From NCBI RefSeq assembly GCF_000749845.1, contig NZ_JQHM01000001.1, positions 1,488,001 through 1,552,000 of the forward strand: 64,000 nucleotides of DNA, in the 5' to 3' direction. Below, piece after piece: positions 39,662-51,381 of the stretch (position 1 is the first letter of the stretch; each line of letters opens with the position of its first letter). Below the pieces are notes generated by a model. It worked only from the letters and a program-made list of their open reading frames with translations, ran no database searches and was not told the origin of the DNA. The stretch comes from Pectobacterium betavasculorum. GTDB taxonomy: Bacteria; Pseudomonadota; Gammaproteobacteria; Enterobacterales; Enterobacteriaceae. The position numbers were made by a program, and so were the translations under genes.

Positions 39662-40909
39662 TTACTGCCCACTCAACACACGGGCAGGATCAATCCGGCT
39701 GGCGCGCCGCGCCGGATACCAGCTGGCAATCAAACTCAGCACCAGCGATGTTCCTAATACGCTAAAAACATCCATCAGATGCAATTCCGACGGCAGAAAA
39801 TCGATAAAGTAGATATCACCGGACAATAATTTATGGCCAATAAGCGCTTCAATACCGTGAATAATCGGCGTCAGTTGCAAGGTCGCGATCACGCCGACCA
39901 CAGCCCCTATCGCGCTACCCAGCAGCCCGGCCAATAGACCGTACCAAACAAAGATAGCTCGAATCAGTCCGTCTGACGCCCCCAGCGTACGCAGAACGGC
40001 GATATCGCTGCTTTTATCCTTCACAGCCATCACCAGCGTTGACACAATATTAAAACAGGCCACGCCGATCACCAATATCATCGCCAGATACATGATGGTT
40101 CTCACCATCTGAATGTCCCGATACATATAACCATAGGTGCCAATCCAACTGCGAATAGTGACATAAGCATTCGTAACCATACCCGCATCACGCACCAGCT
40201 TATTAGCGGAGAACACATCGTGGGCTTTGATGGCGATACCCGTTACGCTCTGCCCCATGTCAAGATATTGCTGGGCATCCGCAAGCGGAATCAGCGCTAA
40301 ACCGTGATCGAGCTGACCACTCAATTGTAAAATGCCGCTAACATGGAGCCGGATGCGTTTAGGCTGCATCAGTTTCATTTCCGGGTCGCTATTAGGGATC
40401 ATTACCGTAACCCAATCCCCTTCTGCCACATTCAACGTTTTCGCCACGCCCTGACCGATAATGACCTGCTGCTCGCCTGCGCGAAATCGCTGCCAGGCAT
40501 TGTTGATAACATAATTGGGCAGCGCGCTGAGACGTTTCTCCTGCTGCGGATCGACGCCTTTTACCTGCACCGCCTGAAGTTTGGCACCGTTCTCCAGCAG
40601 CCCGGTGAAATTGATATAAGGCGCTGCGGCCGCAACGCCAGGCACCTGTTCTATTTTCAGAAGAATGTTCTGCCAGCCAGCAAAAGGCTGATTAACGGGT
40701 GCAATCTCGCCATGCGGTACCACCGCGAGGATACGGTTATTCAGTTCGCGCTCAAACCCATTCATCGCACTAAGACCAAGAATCAACACCGCCACACCGA
40801 GGGCGATACCCAGCGTCGAAATGACTGAAATCAGCGAAACCATGCCGCCACGCCGACGGCCACGGCTAAATCGCAGGCCAATCTGCAACGAGAGCGGAGG
40901 AAATGTCAT
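39662..40909 (-). CDS. lolE: Lipoprotein release permease LolE
   Basis: An inner-membrane subunit of LolCDE, which frees lipoproteins from the inner membrane for transfer to LolA. It has four membrane segments (one N-terminal, three C-terminal) around a large periplasmic MacB-like domain. Length 415. Its ATG overlaps the lolD stop by four bases. Gene order lolC-lolD-lolE is that of E. coli. Confidence 0.95.
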   Translation of the reverse strand: MTFPPLSLQIGLRFSRGRRRGGMVSLISVISTLGIALGVAVLILGLSAMNGFERELNNRILAVVPHGEIAPVNQPFAGWQNILLKIEQVPGVAAAAPYINFTGLLENGAKLQAVQVKGVDPQQEKRLSALPNYVINNAWQRFRAGEQQVIIGQGVAKTLNVAEGDWVTVMIPNSDPEMKLMQPKRIRLHVSGILQLSGQLDHGLALIPLADAQQYLDMGQSVTGIAIKAHDVFSANKLVRDAGMVTNAYVTIRSWIGTYGYMYRDIQMVRTIMYLAMILVIGVACFNIVSTLVMAVKDKSSDIAVLRTLGASDGLIRAIFVWYGLLAGLLGSAIGAVVGVIATLQLTPIIHGIEALIGHKLLSGDIYFIDFLPSELHLMDVFSVLGTSLVLSLIASWYPARRASRIDPARVLSGQ

Positions 40910-41613
40910 TGCCGCGCCCCCATCAGGGTCAGTTCCTGCTGCAACTGACCGTCACGCATTTCAAGTTGGCGATTCAGTCGGCTAGCCAGTTGCAAGTCAT
41001 GCGTCACCACCAGAAAGGCGGTTCCCTGCCGGACGTTCAGTTCCCCCAGCAGTTCAAAAATAGTGTCTGCCGTACGCTGGTCGAGGTTGCCAGTCGGTTC
41101 ATCCGCCAGTACCAGCGATGGGCTGTTGACCAGCGCTCTGGCAATAGCAACACGCTGCCGCTCACCGCCGGACAGTTCCGACGAACGGTGATGGCTGCGC
41201 GCCTCCAGCCCAACGGCAGCCAACATTTCACGTGCTTTATCCTGCGCCTGTGAAGTCGGCACTTTGCCAATCAGCAACGGCATCGCCACATTTTCCAGTG
41301 CGGTGAAATCCGGCAGCAGGTGGTGGAATTGATAAATAAAGCCCAGTTCACGATTGCGCAAATCTGCTTTTGCTGCCGCCGAGAGCGTGCTCAGCGGTTG
41401 ACCTTTGAAGATAACCTCACCTGACGTTGGGGTATCTAATCCGCCCAGCACATGCAGCAGCGTACTTTTGCCCGAGCCAGAACTCCCGACTATCGCCATC
41501 ATCTCTCCGCAGCTCATCTCAAAAGAGACATCACGCAGCACGTCGGTAGACAGCTTGCCGTCCTGATAACGCTTGGACAGATTAGTACACTGCAATAATG
41601 ATAAATCACTCAT
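40906..41613 (-). CDS. lolD: Lipoprotein release ATPase LolD
   Basis: The ATPase of LolCDE. Walker [10 protein letters not shown], signature [15 protein letters not shown], Walker [13 protein letters not shown]. The ATG at 41613 gives 235 residues against 233 in E. coli and overlaps the end of lolC by eight bases; the frame stays open to 41682 but the extra part matches nothing in the family. Confidence 0.95.
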   Translation of the reverse strand: MSDLSLLQCTNLSKRYQDGKLSTDVLRDVSFEMSCGEMMAIVGSSGSGKSTLLHVLGGLDTPTSGEVIFKGQPLSTLSAAAKADLRNRELGFIYQFHHLLPDFTALENVAMPLLIGKVPTSQAQDKAREMLAAVGLEARSHHRSSELSGGERQRVAIARALVNSPSLVLADEPTGNLDQRTADTIFELLGELNVRQGTAFLVVTHDLQLASRLNRQLEMRDGQLQQELTLMGARQ

Positions 41614-42808
41614 AACGTAAAGCCTCAGCGGGTTGAACGGTGGCAGCGCGCCATGATGGGTAAAGTGTCGATAAAAGGGCAATCACCATCGCAGAAATGG
41701 CGATCGTCACCACCTGCGTAGGGTCAATATCCACTGGCAGCGCGGCACCATCCAGCAATACGCCCAGCACGGGCATCAGCGTATTCAGTTGGCTGGCCAA
41801 TAATGCCCCCAGCAATGCGCCTAGCAATGCGCCAACAACGCCAGCGCTGCCCCCCTGCACCATAAACACCGCCATAACCTGACGTTGAGTCAGCCCCTGT
41901 GTTTGCAGAATGGCGACTTCTCCCTGTTTTTCCATCACCAGTAAACCCAGCGAGGTAATAATATTGAAGGCAGCCACGGCCACGATCAGGCTAAGCAACA
42001 GCCCCATCATGTTTTTCTCCATGCGCACGGCCTGAAAAAGCTCACCTTTACGCTCGCGCCAGTCTTTCCAGACCGTGCCTTCCGGCAACGTTTGCGTACT
42101 CAACGTATCAACCGACAGTGGCTTTTCCAGCCACAAACGCCAACCGGTAATCTGGTTCGCCGGATAGCGCATCAGCCGTGAGGCATCCTGTTGGTTCACC
42201 AAGAGTTGGTAGCTATCCACTTCACTGTTGGCGGCAAAGGTTCCGGCAACGGTGAAGATACGCTGGCTGGGAATACGCCCCATCGGCGTCAGTTGGCTAG
42301 CGCTCGTCACCATCATGCGCACCTGATCGCCCGTCTTCACACCCAGTTGTTCAGCCAGTTTCTCACCCAAAATGGCCTGATACTGACCGGGTTGAAGCTG
42401 CTGCTGTTTGACGTTGACCAGATAGCGTGAAAGCGGTTCCTTTTCGTCAGGGTCAATCCCTAACATCACGCCAACGGCGACGCTGCGGGCGCTTTGCAGC
42501 ACCACATCGCCCGTCGTCAACGGCGCAATACGCGTTACGCCGTCCAGCGAGTCTAAGGAGGAAGCGGGAATCAGCTCCGGGTTCAGTGAACCTTGCGGCG
42601 TAGAGATCACCGCCTGAGGCATCACGCCCAGAATGTTGCCTTCCAGTTCACGCTCGAAGCCATTCATGACGGAAAGCACGGTGACCAGCGCCATCACACC
42701 CAGCGTGATACCAATGGCAGATAGCCAGGAGACAAACCGGCCGAAGCGGTCTGATGCACGCCCACGCATATAGCGCAGGCCAATAAATAAAGCGACAGGT
42801 TGATACAT
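41606..42808 (-). CDS. lolC: Lipoprotein release permease LolC
   Basis: The second membrane subunit of LolCDE, related to LolE, which binds the carrier LolA through a periplasmic hook. Length 400 against 399. Membrane segments: residues about 25-50 and three near the C-terminus. It is first in the lolCDE operon; the 139-base gap to mfd should hold both divergent promoters. Confidence 0.95.
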   Translation of the reverse strand: MYQPVALFIGLRYMRGRASDRFGRFVSWLSAIGITLGVMALVTVLSVMNGFERELEGNILGVMPQAVISTPQGSLNPELIPASSLDSLDGVTRIAPLTTGDVVLQSARSVAVGVMLGIDPDEKEPLSRYLVNVKQQQLQPGQYQAILGEKLAEQLGVKTGDQVRMMVTSASQLTPMGRIPSQRIFTVAGTFAANSEVDSYQLLVNQQDASRLMRYPANQITGWRLWLEKPLSVDTLSTQTLPEGTVWKDWRERKGELFQAVRMEKNMMGLLLSLIVAVAAFNIITSLGLLVMEKQGEVAILQTQGLTQRQVMAVFMVQGGSAGVVGALLGALLGALLASQLNTLMPVLGVLLDGAALPVDIDPTQVVTIAISAMVIALLSTLYPSWRAATVQPAEALRYE

Positions 42809-42947
42809 GAAATCCGTCTGGATAAGGTTGCCAAAGCAAAGTGATCAAGGATAATAAAGGGTAGTACTGCTTTATGGAACCCTAACACCCTCACTCTACG
42901 GCTTTTTCTTGGCCGGATGCAGGGAGGCGAGACCCGATAATCAGATG

Positions 42948-45900
42948 ATGCCTGAAAATTACCGTTATTCGTTGCCACCCAAAGCGGGCGAGCAACGCCT
43001 GTTGGGCGAGTTAACCGGCGCTGCCTGCGCCGTTGAATGTGCAGAGATCATTGAACGCCACGCCGGGCTGGTGGTGCTTATCGCGCCCGATATGCAAAAC
43101 GCCCTGCGATTGCGTGATGAAATTCAGCAATTTACCGACCAGCACGTCACCACCCTGCCTGACTGGGAAACGCTGCCCTACGATAGTTTCTCACCACATC
43201 AGGAAATTATTTCGACTCGACTTTCCACGCTCTATCAATTGCCCAACATGACGCGCGGCGTTCTGATTCTGCCGGTCAACACGTTGATGCAGCGCGTTTG
43301 TCCGCACAGTTTCCTGCACGGGCATGCGCTGGTGTTGAAGAAAGGCCAGCGCCTCTCGCGCGATAAGCTACGTTCACAGTTGGAACAGGCGGGCTATCGT
43401 AGCGTCGACCAAGTGATGGAACATGGTGAATATGCCACGCGTGGCGCGTTGTTGGATCTATTCCCAATGGGGAGTGAAGAGCCCTACCGTATTGATTTTT
43501 TCGACGATGAGATCGACAGCCTGCGTCTGTTCGATGTGGATACGCAGCGAACGCTGAATGAAGTGCCGCACATTAATCTGCTGCCCGCACATGAATTCCC
43601 GACTGATAAAACCGCAATCGAACTTTTCCGCAGCCAATGGCGCGAACAGTTCGAGGTACGACGTGATGCTGAGCACATTTATCAGCAGGTCAGCAAGGGC
43701 GTCTGGCCCGCCGGGATCGAATACTGGCAGCCGCTATTCTTCAATGAACCACTGCCGTCGCTATTCAGCTACTTCCCGAACAACACGCTGATCGTCAACA
43801 CGGGCAATATTGAACAGAGCGCCGAACGCTTCTGGCAGGATATTCAGCAGCGTTTTGAAAGCCGCCGCGTCGATCCGATGCGCCCCCTGTTGCCATCGGA
43901 CTCACTCTGGTTACGCGTCGATGGCCTATTCACAGAGCTAAAAGCGTGGCCGCGCGTGCAGCTAAGAACCGATACGCTGCCAAAAAAAGCCGCCAACGTG
44001 AATCTGGCCTACCTGCCGCTACCGGATCTGGCAATTCAGCATCAGCAAAAATCACCGCTGGATGCACTACGCCGTTTTATCGAACAGTTCGATGGTCAAG
44101 TCATTTTCTCCGTTGAGAGCGAAGGCCGTCGCGAAACGCTACAAGAACTGCTGGCACGCATCAAACTGAACCCTAAGCTCATCAATACGCTAGAGCAGGC
44201 ACAAGGGCGTGGCACTTATCTGATCATCGGTGCCAGCGAACATGGTTTTATCGACACGCTACGTCAGCGCGCCTTAATCTGCGAAAGCGATCTGTTGGGT
44301 GAGCGCGTCAGCCGTCGCCGTCAGGATAGTCGCCGCACAATTAATACCGATACGCTGATCCGCAACCTGGCAGAGCTGCGTCCGGGGCAGCCCGTTGTTC
44401 ACCTCGAACACGGCGTTGGTCGTTATGTCGGGCTGACCACGCTAGAAGCCGGTGGCATCAAAGCCGAATACCTGATTTTGACCTATGCGGGTGAAGACAA
44501 GCTGTACGTCCCCGTATCTTCGCTGCATTTGATCAGCCGCTACGCGGGCGGTGCCGATGAGAATGCGCCGCTGCACAAACTGGGTGGTGAAGCCTGGTCA
44601 CGTGCGCGGCAAAAAGCGGCAGAAAGAGTGCGTGATGTCGCCGCCGAACTGCTGGATATTTATGCTCAGCGTGCGGCGAAAAGCGGCTTTGCCTTTAAAC
44701 ATGACAAAACGCAGTACCAACTGTTCTGCGAAAGTTTCCCTTTCGAAACGACGCCCGATCAGGCTCAGGCCATCAACGCTGTACTGAGCGACATGTGCCA
44801 GCCGCTGGCGATGGATCGTCTGGTGTGTGGCGATGTCGGCTTTGGTAAAACCGAAGTGGCAATGCGTGCCGCGTTTTTAGCGGTTGAAAATCATAAGCAG
44901 GTTGCCGTTCTGGTACCGACAACGCTGTTGGCACAGCAGCATTTTGACAACTTCCGCGATCGCTTTGCCAATTGGCCGGTGAAGATTGAAATGGTCTCCC
45001 GTTTCCGCAGCGCACGTGAGCAAACCCAGATTCTTGAGGAAACCCAGGAAGGCAAAGTCGATATTCTGATCGGCACCCATAAGCTGTTGCAGAGCGACGT
45101 ACGCTGGCGCGACTTAGGGCTGCTCATTGTCGACGAGGAACACCGCTTCGGCGTGCGCCATAAAGAGCGCATCAAAGCGATGCGGGCGGATGTCGATATC
45201 CTGACGCTGACCGCTACGCCAATTCCGCGAACGCTCAACATGGCAATGAGCGGGATGCGCGATCTGTCGATCATCGCCACGCCTCCAGCACGCCGTCTGG
45301 CGGTGAAAACGTTCGTGCGCGAATATGACAATCTGATGGTACGTGAAGCCATCCTGCGTGAAACTCTGCGCGGTGGGCAAGTGTACTATCTGTATAACGA
45401 CGTCGAAAATATCGAGAAAGCCACCCAACGGTTGGCGGAACTGGTGCCGGAAGCACGCATCGCTATCGGTCACGGCCAGATGCGCGAACGCGAGCTGGAA
45501 CGGGTCATGAACGACTTCCATCACCAGCGTTTTAACGTGCTGGTGTGTACCACCATCATCGAAACCGGGATCGATATACCGAGCGCCAACACCATCATCA
45601 TTGAGCGTGCCGATCACTTCGGTCTGGCACAGTTGCACCAGTTGCGTGGTCGTGTGGGCCGTTCCCACCATCAGGCTTATGCCTATCTGTTGACGCCGCC
45701 GCCCAAAGCAATGAGCACTGACGCGCAGAAACGGCTGGAAGCGATCGCGTCATTGGAAGACCTCGGCGCAGGTTTTGCGCTGGCAACACACGATCTGGAA
45801 ATTCGCGGCGCGGGCGAGCTCCTCGGTGACGATCAGAGCGGACAGATGACCAGCGTCGGTTTCTCGCTGTATATGGAACTGTTAGAAAGCGCCGTAGACG

Positions 45901-46394
45901 CCCTGAAAGCAGGTCGGGAGCCATCACTGGAGGATTTGATTAACAGTCAGACCGACGTCGAACTGCGTTTGCCTGCCCTGCTGCCCGACGATTTCATCCC
46001 CGACGTCAATACGCGCCTGTCGCTATACAAGCGTATTGCCAGCGCGAAAACCACCGCCGAGCTGGATGAGTTGAAGGTTGAGCTGATCGATCGCTTCGGT
46101 CTCCTTCCCGATGCAAGCCGCCATCTGTTGCAGATTGCCGCTCTGCGTCAGCAGGCACAGGCGCTGGGTATTCGCCGTATAGAAGGGAATGAAAAAGGTG
46201 GTTTTATCGAATTCAGCGAGCAAAACCGCGTCGATCCGTCCCACCTTATCGGCCTGTTACAGCGCGATCCGGGCACCTACCGCCTTGATGGCCCGACTCG
46301 TCTGAAATTTATGAAGGATTTGAGCGACCGTCCGCAACGCATCGAGTTTATCGGTTCACTGCTGGGGAACATGGCGCAGCATACGCTGGCGGCG
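42948..46394 (+). CDS. mfd: Transcription-repair coupling factor Mfd
   Basis: Removes RNA polymerase stalled at DNA damage and recruits UvrA. In order it has the UvrB-like N-terminal part, the RNA polymerase interaction domain (near LRPGQPVVHLEHGVGRYVG), the helicase with GDVGFGKTEVA and DEEHRFG, the TRG/RecG-like motif region and the C-terminal UvrA-masking domain. ATG at 42948 (MPENYRY) matches the E. coli start; ATG at 42945 adjoins it and a TTG at 42909 is unlikely. AGGGAGG is rather far upstream. The stop codon occupies 46395-46397. Confidence 0.95.
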
Positions 46395-46417
46395 TAATCC
46401 ACCTTCACGATAAACAA

Positions 46418-46439
46418 ACGGGAACCTTTGGGTTCCCGT
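46418..46439 (+). terminator. Hairpin after mfd
   Basis: ACGGGAACC pairs perfectly with GGTTCCCGT around TTTG, 20 bases after the mfd stop. No T-run follows, so it may end or protect the mfd transcript by another route. Confidence 0.6.
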
Positions 46440-46548
46440 GAGGTTGCTGACAAAGTCCGCGGTTCGGTAAATAGGTTTGTCATCAGTCTTCCGTTGCATC
46501 CACCTTTACAAGCACTGCCTTAACGCAGTAAAGTCGCCAACCTTTTTT

Positions 46549-46617
46549 AGGGCTCGCCATCCTTGGCGGCACCCTTCCGGGCCGTCGCTGGTGCGACGTT
46601 AAAAGTTTCTCCCGGAA
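46549..46617. other. Structured element before yegD
   Basis: TTCCGGG at 46575-46581 pairs with CCCGGAA at 46611-46617, enclosing a perfect hairpin CGTCGC-TGGT-GCGACG at 46583-46598. Just before it CGCCA/TGGCG forms another small hairpin. It ends 26 bases before the yegD start. It may be a dispersed repeat or a leader RNA structure; I cannot identify a known family. Confidence 0.55.
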
Positions 46618-46643
46618 ATTTTTTCATGGCATGGGACCTCACT

Positions 46644-47996
46644 ATGTTTATCGGTTTTGACTACGGCACCGCCAACTGCTCCGTGGCGGTTATGGATGCA
46701 GGGACACCTCGCCTCCTGTCGCTGGAAAATGGCTCGCCTTATCTTTCTTCCCTGCTGTGCGCACCCGTGCGTGAAGCCGTTAGCGAATGGTTATGGCGAC
46801 ACCATCAGGTCAATGCCGAGGGCGAAAACGCGCTGCTGCTAAAACGTGCCATCAGCTACAACCGCGAAGAAGATATTCGCGTACAGGCCGATAGCGTGAA
46901 ATTTGGGCGCGAGGCGTTACGCCACTATATGGATGACCCTGAAGAGATATGGTTCGTTAAATCGCCGAAATCCTTCCTCGGAGCCATCGGGCTGAAAGCA
47001 CAGCAGATCGCACTATTTGAGGATTTGGTCTGCTCCATGATGCTGCATATCCGCACGCAGGCAGAAAACCAGCTTGATCAGCCGATTCGTCAGGCCGTCA
47101 TCGGCCGCCCGATTAACTTTCAAAGTATCGGCGGCGAAGACGCTAACCAGCAGGCACAAGGAATTTTAGATCGTGCCGCACACCGCGCCGGGTTTGAAGA
47201 CGTCGTCTTCCAGTTTGAACCCGTGGCTGCCGGGCTGGATTTTGAATCTACACTGACGAAAGAAACGCGGGTACTGGTCGTGGATATCGGCGGCGGAACC
47301 ACCGACTGCTCCATGCTGCTGATGGGGCCAGAGTGGCATAAGCGGCACGAACGTTCGCAAGGTCTGTTAGGCCACAGCGGCTGCCGCGTTGGCGGTAACG
47401 ATTTGGACATCATGCTCGCGTTCAAACAGCTAATGCCGCTGCTTGGCATGAATAGCGAATCAGAAAAGGGCATCGCCCTTCCGATTATGACCTGGTGGAA
47501 TGCGGTCGCCATTAACGATATTCCGGCGCAAAAAGAGTTTCATAGCACCACCAGTCGCACGTTAATCAACGAAATGATCCGCGATGCTCGCCAGCCCGAA
47601 CTGGTGAAAAGATTGTTGACCGTTTGGCAAAAACGCCTGAGCTACCGCCTGATCCAACTGGCGGAAGAGAGCAAAATCGCGCTTTCCAACCAATCGGAAA
47701 CAGCAGCCGATTTGCACTTCATCGAATCAGGTCTGGCAACGCGCATTCATGCTGATGAGCTTAACGCCGCGATCGATAATCCGCTCACGCGCATTCAGCA
47801 ACAGGTAACACTGGCCTTAGAAACTAGCCAGACCCGACCGGAAGTCATCTACCTGACCGGCGGTAGTGCAAAATCCCCCCTGCTGCGTCAGGCGATTCAG
47901 CAGTTACTGCCTGATATTCCTATCGCTAGCGGCAACGATTTTGGCTCCGTTACCGCCGGGCTGGCACGCTGGGCGGAAATAATCTTTCGCCGCTAA
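46644..47996 (+). CDS. yegD: Hsp70-like chaperone YegD
   Basis: An Hsp70-family ATPase-domain protein of 450 residues, the same length as E. coli YegD. Nucleotide-binding motifs are FIGFDYGTANCSVAV at the start, VVDIGGGTTDCS in the middle and YLTGGSAKSPLL near the end. It lacks the peptide-binding domain of DnaK. The frame is open to 46563, but MFIGFDYG at 46644 is the family start. In E. coli the gene is at another locus. Confidence 0.92.
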   Translation: MFIGFDYGTANCSVAVMDAGTPRLLSLENGSPYLSSLLCAPVREAVSEWLWRHHQVNAEGENALLLKRAISYNREEDIRVQADSVKFGREALRHYMDDPEEIWFVKSPKSFLGAIGLKAQQIALFEDLVCSMMLHIRTQAENQLDQPIRQAVIGRPINFQSIGGEDANQQAQGILDRAAHRAGFEDVVFQFEPVAAGLDFESTLTKETRVLVVDIGGGTTDCSMLLMGPEWHKRHERSQGLLGHSGCRVGGNDLDIMLAFKQLMPLLGMNSESEKGIALPIMTWWNAVAINDIPAQKEFHSTTSRTLINEMIRDARQPELVKRLLTVWQKRLSYRLIQLAEESKIALSNQSETAADLHFIESGLATRIHADELNAAIDNPLTRIQQQVTLALETSQTRPEVIYLTGGSAKSPLLRQAIQQLLPDIPIASGNDFGSVTAGLARWAEIIFRR

Positions 47997-48045
47997 ACCA
48001 AGATCGTGCTGTAGGCTGGTATTTGCAATGCTGGTATCGTGCATG

Positions 48046-48087
48046 AAAAAAACCGCGAGTACCTTATTCAGGCATCTCGCGGTTTTT
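48046..48087. terminator. Bidirectional terminator between yegD and ycfJ
   Basis: AAAAACCGCGAG and CTCGCGGTTTTT form a perfect 12-base stem around 16 bases, with A-run and T-run at the ends, so it can end both convergent genes. Confidence 0.9.
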
Positions 48088-48127
48088 AGAGATGGTGCCA
48101 GCGCAAAAACGTAGACGTCAGGGTAAA

Positions 48128-48667
48128 TCAGCTCTGTTGATTCAGTACTAACTGACCGTTCCTATCCACTGGAATTTGTGTACCCGGATCGCGATCCATA
48201 CGGATTTTACCTTGCTGGTCGCCGATTTTATAGGTGACATCATAGCCAAGAACTTTTTGTGATTTGTCGTACACCGTCTGACAACGCTGCTGCTGTGTCG
48301 TGTATGTATCATTTTCCTGCATGCCGCTTTGTACACGGTTACCCGCGTAGCCGCCTGCCAGCGCACCCGCTACCGTCGCGACATCTTTACCGCGTCCGCC
48401 ACCGAACTGATGCCCCAGAACACCACCCGCCACAGCACCCAGTACCGATCCGGCAATCTGGTTTTCATCCTGCACCGGACGACGGTGGGTCACGTTTACG
48501 TTACGGCACTCTTGGCGAGGCGTTTTGACCGTTTCTTTAATAGGTGTTGCCGTAAGCACCTGTGCATACTGAGGTTTAGAGGAAAAGACATCCATACTCG
48601 CCACCGCCGCAACACCCAATGCCGCAGCCACACCAATACCTACACCCGCTAACATTGATTTGTTCAC
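48128..48667 (-). CDS. ycfJ: YcfJ, glycine-zipper outer-membrane-type protein
   Basis: A 179-residue protein with an N-terminal membrane/signal segment (MLAGVGIGVAAALGVAAVA) and a glycine-zipper stretch (SVLGAVAGGVLGHQFGGGRG, then AGALAGGYAGN). Function is not known. GTG at 48667 with GGGAGG six bases before it gives the exact E. coli length; the upstream frame to 48697 is not needed. Confidence 0.93.
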   Translation of the reverse strand: MNKSMLAGVGIGVAAALGVAAVASMDVFSSKPQYAQVLTATPIKETVKTPRQECRNVNVTHRRPVQDENQIAGSVLGAVAGGVLGHQFGGGRGKDVATVAGALAGGYAGNRVQSGMQENDTYTTQQQRCQTVYDKSQKVLGYDVTYKIGDQQGKIRMDRDPGTQIPVDRNGQLVLNQQS

Positions 48668-49068
48668 AGGATACCTCCCGAATCTATTCTCACGCATTCC
48701 CCATCTGCAACCCTGTCGTAAGATTTGCTTTACGTCAGCTCGCGTTTAACGCGATGAGTCCAATGGTTCCTTCTGAATAACAACACTCAGAATTTTCGGC
48801 GTGCGTGCTACGCCATCTGTAAACAGTGGGAAGTCTGCACAATGTTTCACGCTCTCGCAATAAGACTAACTAACCAAAAGTGTCGGATTCGTAACATAAA
48901 ACCGTTATTTGGGAATTGTCTTAACTGGAATTGCTAATAGGACAATATTTTATACTGTTATTTCAAGGTGCTCAGTGGCATAGCGAAAAGACGCTAACTT
49001 AGGGGACGGAGTCTTATGAAAACGTTAATGGCAAGGCACGTCTTTCCAAACAACCAGAACAGGCTGGT
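48668..49068. other. Intergenic region between ycfJ and the end of ndh
   Basis: About 400 bases. It should hold the ycfJ promoter. On the plus strand a TATACT at 48951-48956 looks like a -10 hexamer, and an ATG at 49016 with GGGGACGGAG before it opens a frame that runs on as the antisense of ndh. I regard that frame as doubtful. No known RNA or repeat is recognised. Confidence 0.4.
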
Positions 49069-49072
49069 GGTA

Positions 49073-49108
49073 AAAAGAATACGGGCGCGAAATCGCGTTC
49101 ACGCCCGT
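49073..49108 (-). terminator. Terminator of ndh
   Basis: ACGGGCG pairs with CGCCCGT around 14 bases that can pair further (CGCG...CGCG). On the minus strand the stem is followed by TATTCTTTTT. It lies 27 bases after the ndh stop. Confidence 0.82.
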
Positions 49109-49135
49109 AATCAGCAGGATGTCAGTCGTTGCGAA

Positions 49136-50440
49136 TTAATGCAGTTTGAGGCGCGGGCGTATCACCCTGTTGATGCCACCGACCAACATCATCAAGCCCG
49201 TTTTAACATAGCCGTGCAGGGCAACCTGGTGCATACGATAGAGGGAGATGTAAACGAAGCGAGCAATCCGTCCTTCTACCATCACAGAACCCCGCATCAG
49301 ATTCCCCATCAGACTACCTACCGTACTGAATTTAGACAGCGAAACCAGCGAGCCGTGATCTTTGTAGACGTAAGATTTCAGCGCCTGCCCGTTCAACAAC
49401 GCGATGATGTTGCTGTGACACCGCGATGCCATCTGGTGAGCCGCCTGTGCGCGCGGCGGCACGAAACCGCCGCTTTCCTGCGGGCAGGATGCACAGTCGC
49501 CGATGGCAAAAATGTTCGGGTCGCGTGTCGTCTGCAACGTAGGTTCAACGACGAGCTGATTAATCCGGTTCGTTTCCAGACCAGCAATATCTTTCATTGC
49601 ATCCGGCGCTTTGATTCCTGCCGCCCAAACCATCAGATCGGCTTCGATAAATTCACCGTCTTTCGTATTCAGACCGCCGCTTTCCGCACTGGTCACCATG
49701 GTTTTCGTCAGCACGCGGACGCCAATATTATTCAGCTCCTGATGTGCTGCCGCTGAAATACGTGGCGGCAGCGCTGGCAAAATACGTTCGCCCGCTTCAA
49801 CCAGCGTCACATTCAGTGTTTGATTATCTAACCCGTCAAAACCATAACTGTGGAGTTGTTTCACCGCATTATGCAATTCCGCAGACAGCTCGACGCCAGT
49901 CGCCCCACCGCCCACAATCGCAATATTTACTCGCTCTTTTTCATCCTGATTTGCTGTGAATTTCAGGAATAAATTCAGCATTTCATTATGGAAGCGACGG
50001 GCTTGTTTCGGGTTATCCAGGAAAATACAGTGATCTTTCACACCCTGCGTACCGAAGTCATTTGAGGCGCTGCCTAATGCCACCACCAGAATGTCATAGG
50101 GGATGCGGCGCGCCGCAACCAGTACGTCACCTTGATCATCACACACTTCGCCCAGTTGAATCTGCTGCTGTTCACGATCGATATCCGTCAGCATGCCCAG
50201 TTGGAACTGGAAATGGTGATTGCGAGCATGCGCCAGATAGCTCAGCGCATCCATATCGTCGTCCAGCGAGCCCGTCGCCACTTCATGTAACAATGGTTTC
50301 CACAGGTGGCTATGGTTACGATCCACCAGCGTGATGTCCGCTTTTTTCTTGCGTCCTAACTTGTGACCCAAACTCGTTGCGAGTTCAAGACCGCCAGCTC
50401 CCCCGCCGACAATGACAATTTTTTTGGTTGGTGATGTCAA
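49136..50440 (-). CDS. ndh: NADH dehydrogenase II
   Basis: A single-subunit, non-proton-pumping NADH:quinone oxidoreductase bound to the inner membrane surface. FAD motif [13 protein letters not shown] at the start, NADH motif [15 protein letters not shown] in the middle, and GDCAS near 300. Length 434, equal to E. coli. The start is a TTG with AGGGGG five bases before it. An FNR site lies upstream. Confidence 0.95.
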   Translation of the reverse strand: MTSPTKKIVIVGGGAGGLELATSLGHKLGRKKKADITLVDRNHSHLWKPLLHEVATGSLDDDMDALSYLAHARNHHFQFQLGMLTDIDREQQQIQLGEVCDDQGDVLVAARRIPYDILVVALGSASNDFGTQGVKDHCIFLDNPKQARRFHNEMLNLFLKFTANQDEKERVNIAIVGGGATGVELSAELHNAVKQLHSYGFDGLDNQTLNVTLVEAGERILPALPPRISAAAHQELNNIGVRVLTKTMVTSAESGGLNTKDGEFIEADLMVWAAGIKAPDAMKDIAGLETNRINQLVVEPTLQTTRDPNIFAIGDCASCPQESGGFVPPRAQAAHQMASRCHSNIIALLNGQALKSYVYKDHGSLVSLSKFSTVGSLMGNLMRGSVMVEGRIARFVYISLYRMHQVALHGYVKTGLMMLVGGINRVIRPRLKLH

Positions 50441-50574
50441 AATGACCCCCTAAAATGTGAACCAATCGTTAATAAAGAGTAAAAACAATATCCTTATATA
50501 ACATAGGGTTCGCGTAAGTTAAGCCTGATATCTGCTGCAAGAATAGCACGCTAGGTTATTTGGTCATACCAAAA

Positions 50575-50588
50575 TTGATATATATCAA
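50575..50588. promoter_or_regulatory. FNR box upstream of ndh
   Basis: TTGATATATATCAA is a perfect FNR site (TTGAT-N4-ATCAA), 135 bases before the ndh start codon. FNR represses ndh without oxygen in E. coli, so the same control is expected here. The remaining bases of the 352-base gap (50441-50792) show no gene. Confidence 0.88.
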
Positions 50589-50792
50589 TTTATTTTACGG
50601 CGCGGGTTTTTACCAAGAAAATTCCATCTTTATTTCAGTCAATTAGCGGAAGTCTGCGTGAAGGGAAAATGCTGAATCGTGCGCTTATGCACGTTTGTAC
50701 GAACGAAGAAAAGTAATTAATTGCGTCATTCCCCCTGATATCCCTCTCAAACAGAGACATCAGAAGGAATACCAAGCCATTAACGCCGCATG

Positions 50793-51335
50793 CTAACCGA
50801 GTGTTTTGAACGCTTTTATTCGTTGTAGATGGGGAGAGATACTTTTAAATTTATGCGTCTGTATATCGTCCCAAACGATCTCATAATATTCTCCCAGCGC
50901 TTGCGCACTACGCTGGCTGTCGAGCATTTCATCCTGGCGGGAAAGCATTACCATGCAGCGATCGCGATTCTTTTCACGAAAATTCGCGACACACTTCGTG
51001 GCGATATCCAGATACTCTTCCGGCCGATCAATTTTCCCGCTCATATTTTCCTGCGGGAAAAGGTTAGGATTGACGATGACTTGTCGTATATCACACAGAA
51101 AACCGACGCGCTCGGCCCAAAAACCGCCCAATCCCACGCCACAAATCAGCGGACGATCGTCATTAGAATGCTGCATCATCTTATCCACCTGCTTTAGCAG
51201 ATGTTGCATATCATGGCGCGGATGCAGCGTGCTATAGCTAATCAGCCGAACATCTTCATCGATAAACTGAAGTTGCAAGACTTTTTCATGGTTACCGGGG
51301 CTGGTCGAGTCAAAACCGTGTAAATAGATAATCAT
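50793..51335 (-). CDS. ycfP: YcfP, predicted alpha/beta-hydrolase-like esterase
   Basis: A 180-residue protein of the UPF0227 family, with an alpha/beta-hydrolase-like start ([14 protein letters not shown]) and a nucleophile-elbow-like [10 protein letters not shown] in which the usual serine is not present (GLGGF). Its role is unknown. Length and order nagZ-ycfP-ndh agree with E. coli. Confidence 0.92.
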   Translation of the reverse strand: MIIYLHGFDSTSPGNHEKVLQLQFIDEDVRLISYSTLHPRHDMQHLLKQVDKMMQHSNDDRPLICGVGLGGFWAERVGFLCDIRQVIVNPNLFPQENMSGKIDRPEEYLDIATKCVANFREKNRDRCMVMLSRQDEMLDSQRSAQALGEYYEIVWDDIQTHKFKSISPHLQRIKAFKTLG

Positions 51336-51381
51336 CTTTTATCCTCACCACTGACTAGGTTGCCTATTTCTCGCCATTTTT

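Noticed and set aside
45114-45671. 185-codon minus-strand frame inside mfd
   Set aside because: A shadow of mfd; no ribosome site and no recognisable protein.
49016-49756. 246-codon plus-strand frame opposite ndh
   Set aside because: Nearly all of it is the antisense of ndh, which is certain. Only the first part is free, and I list it as a doubtful transcript.
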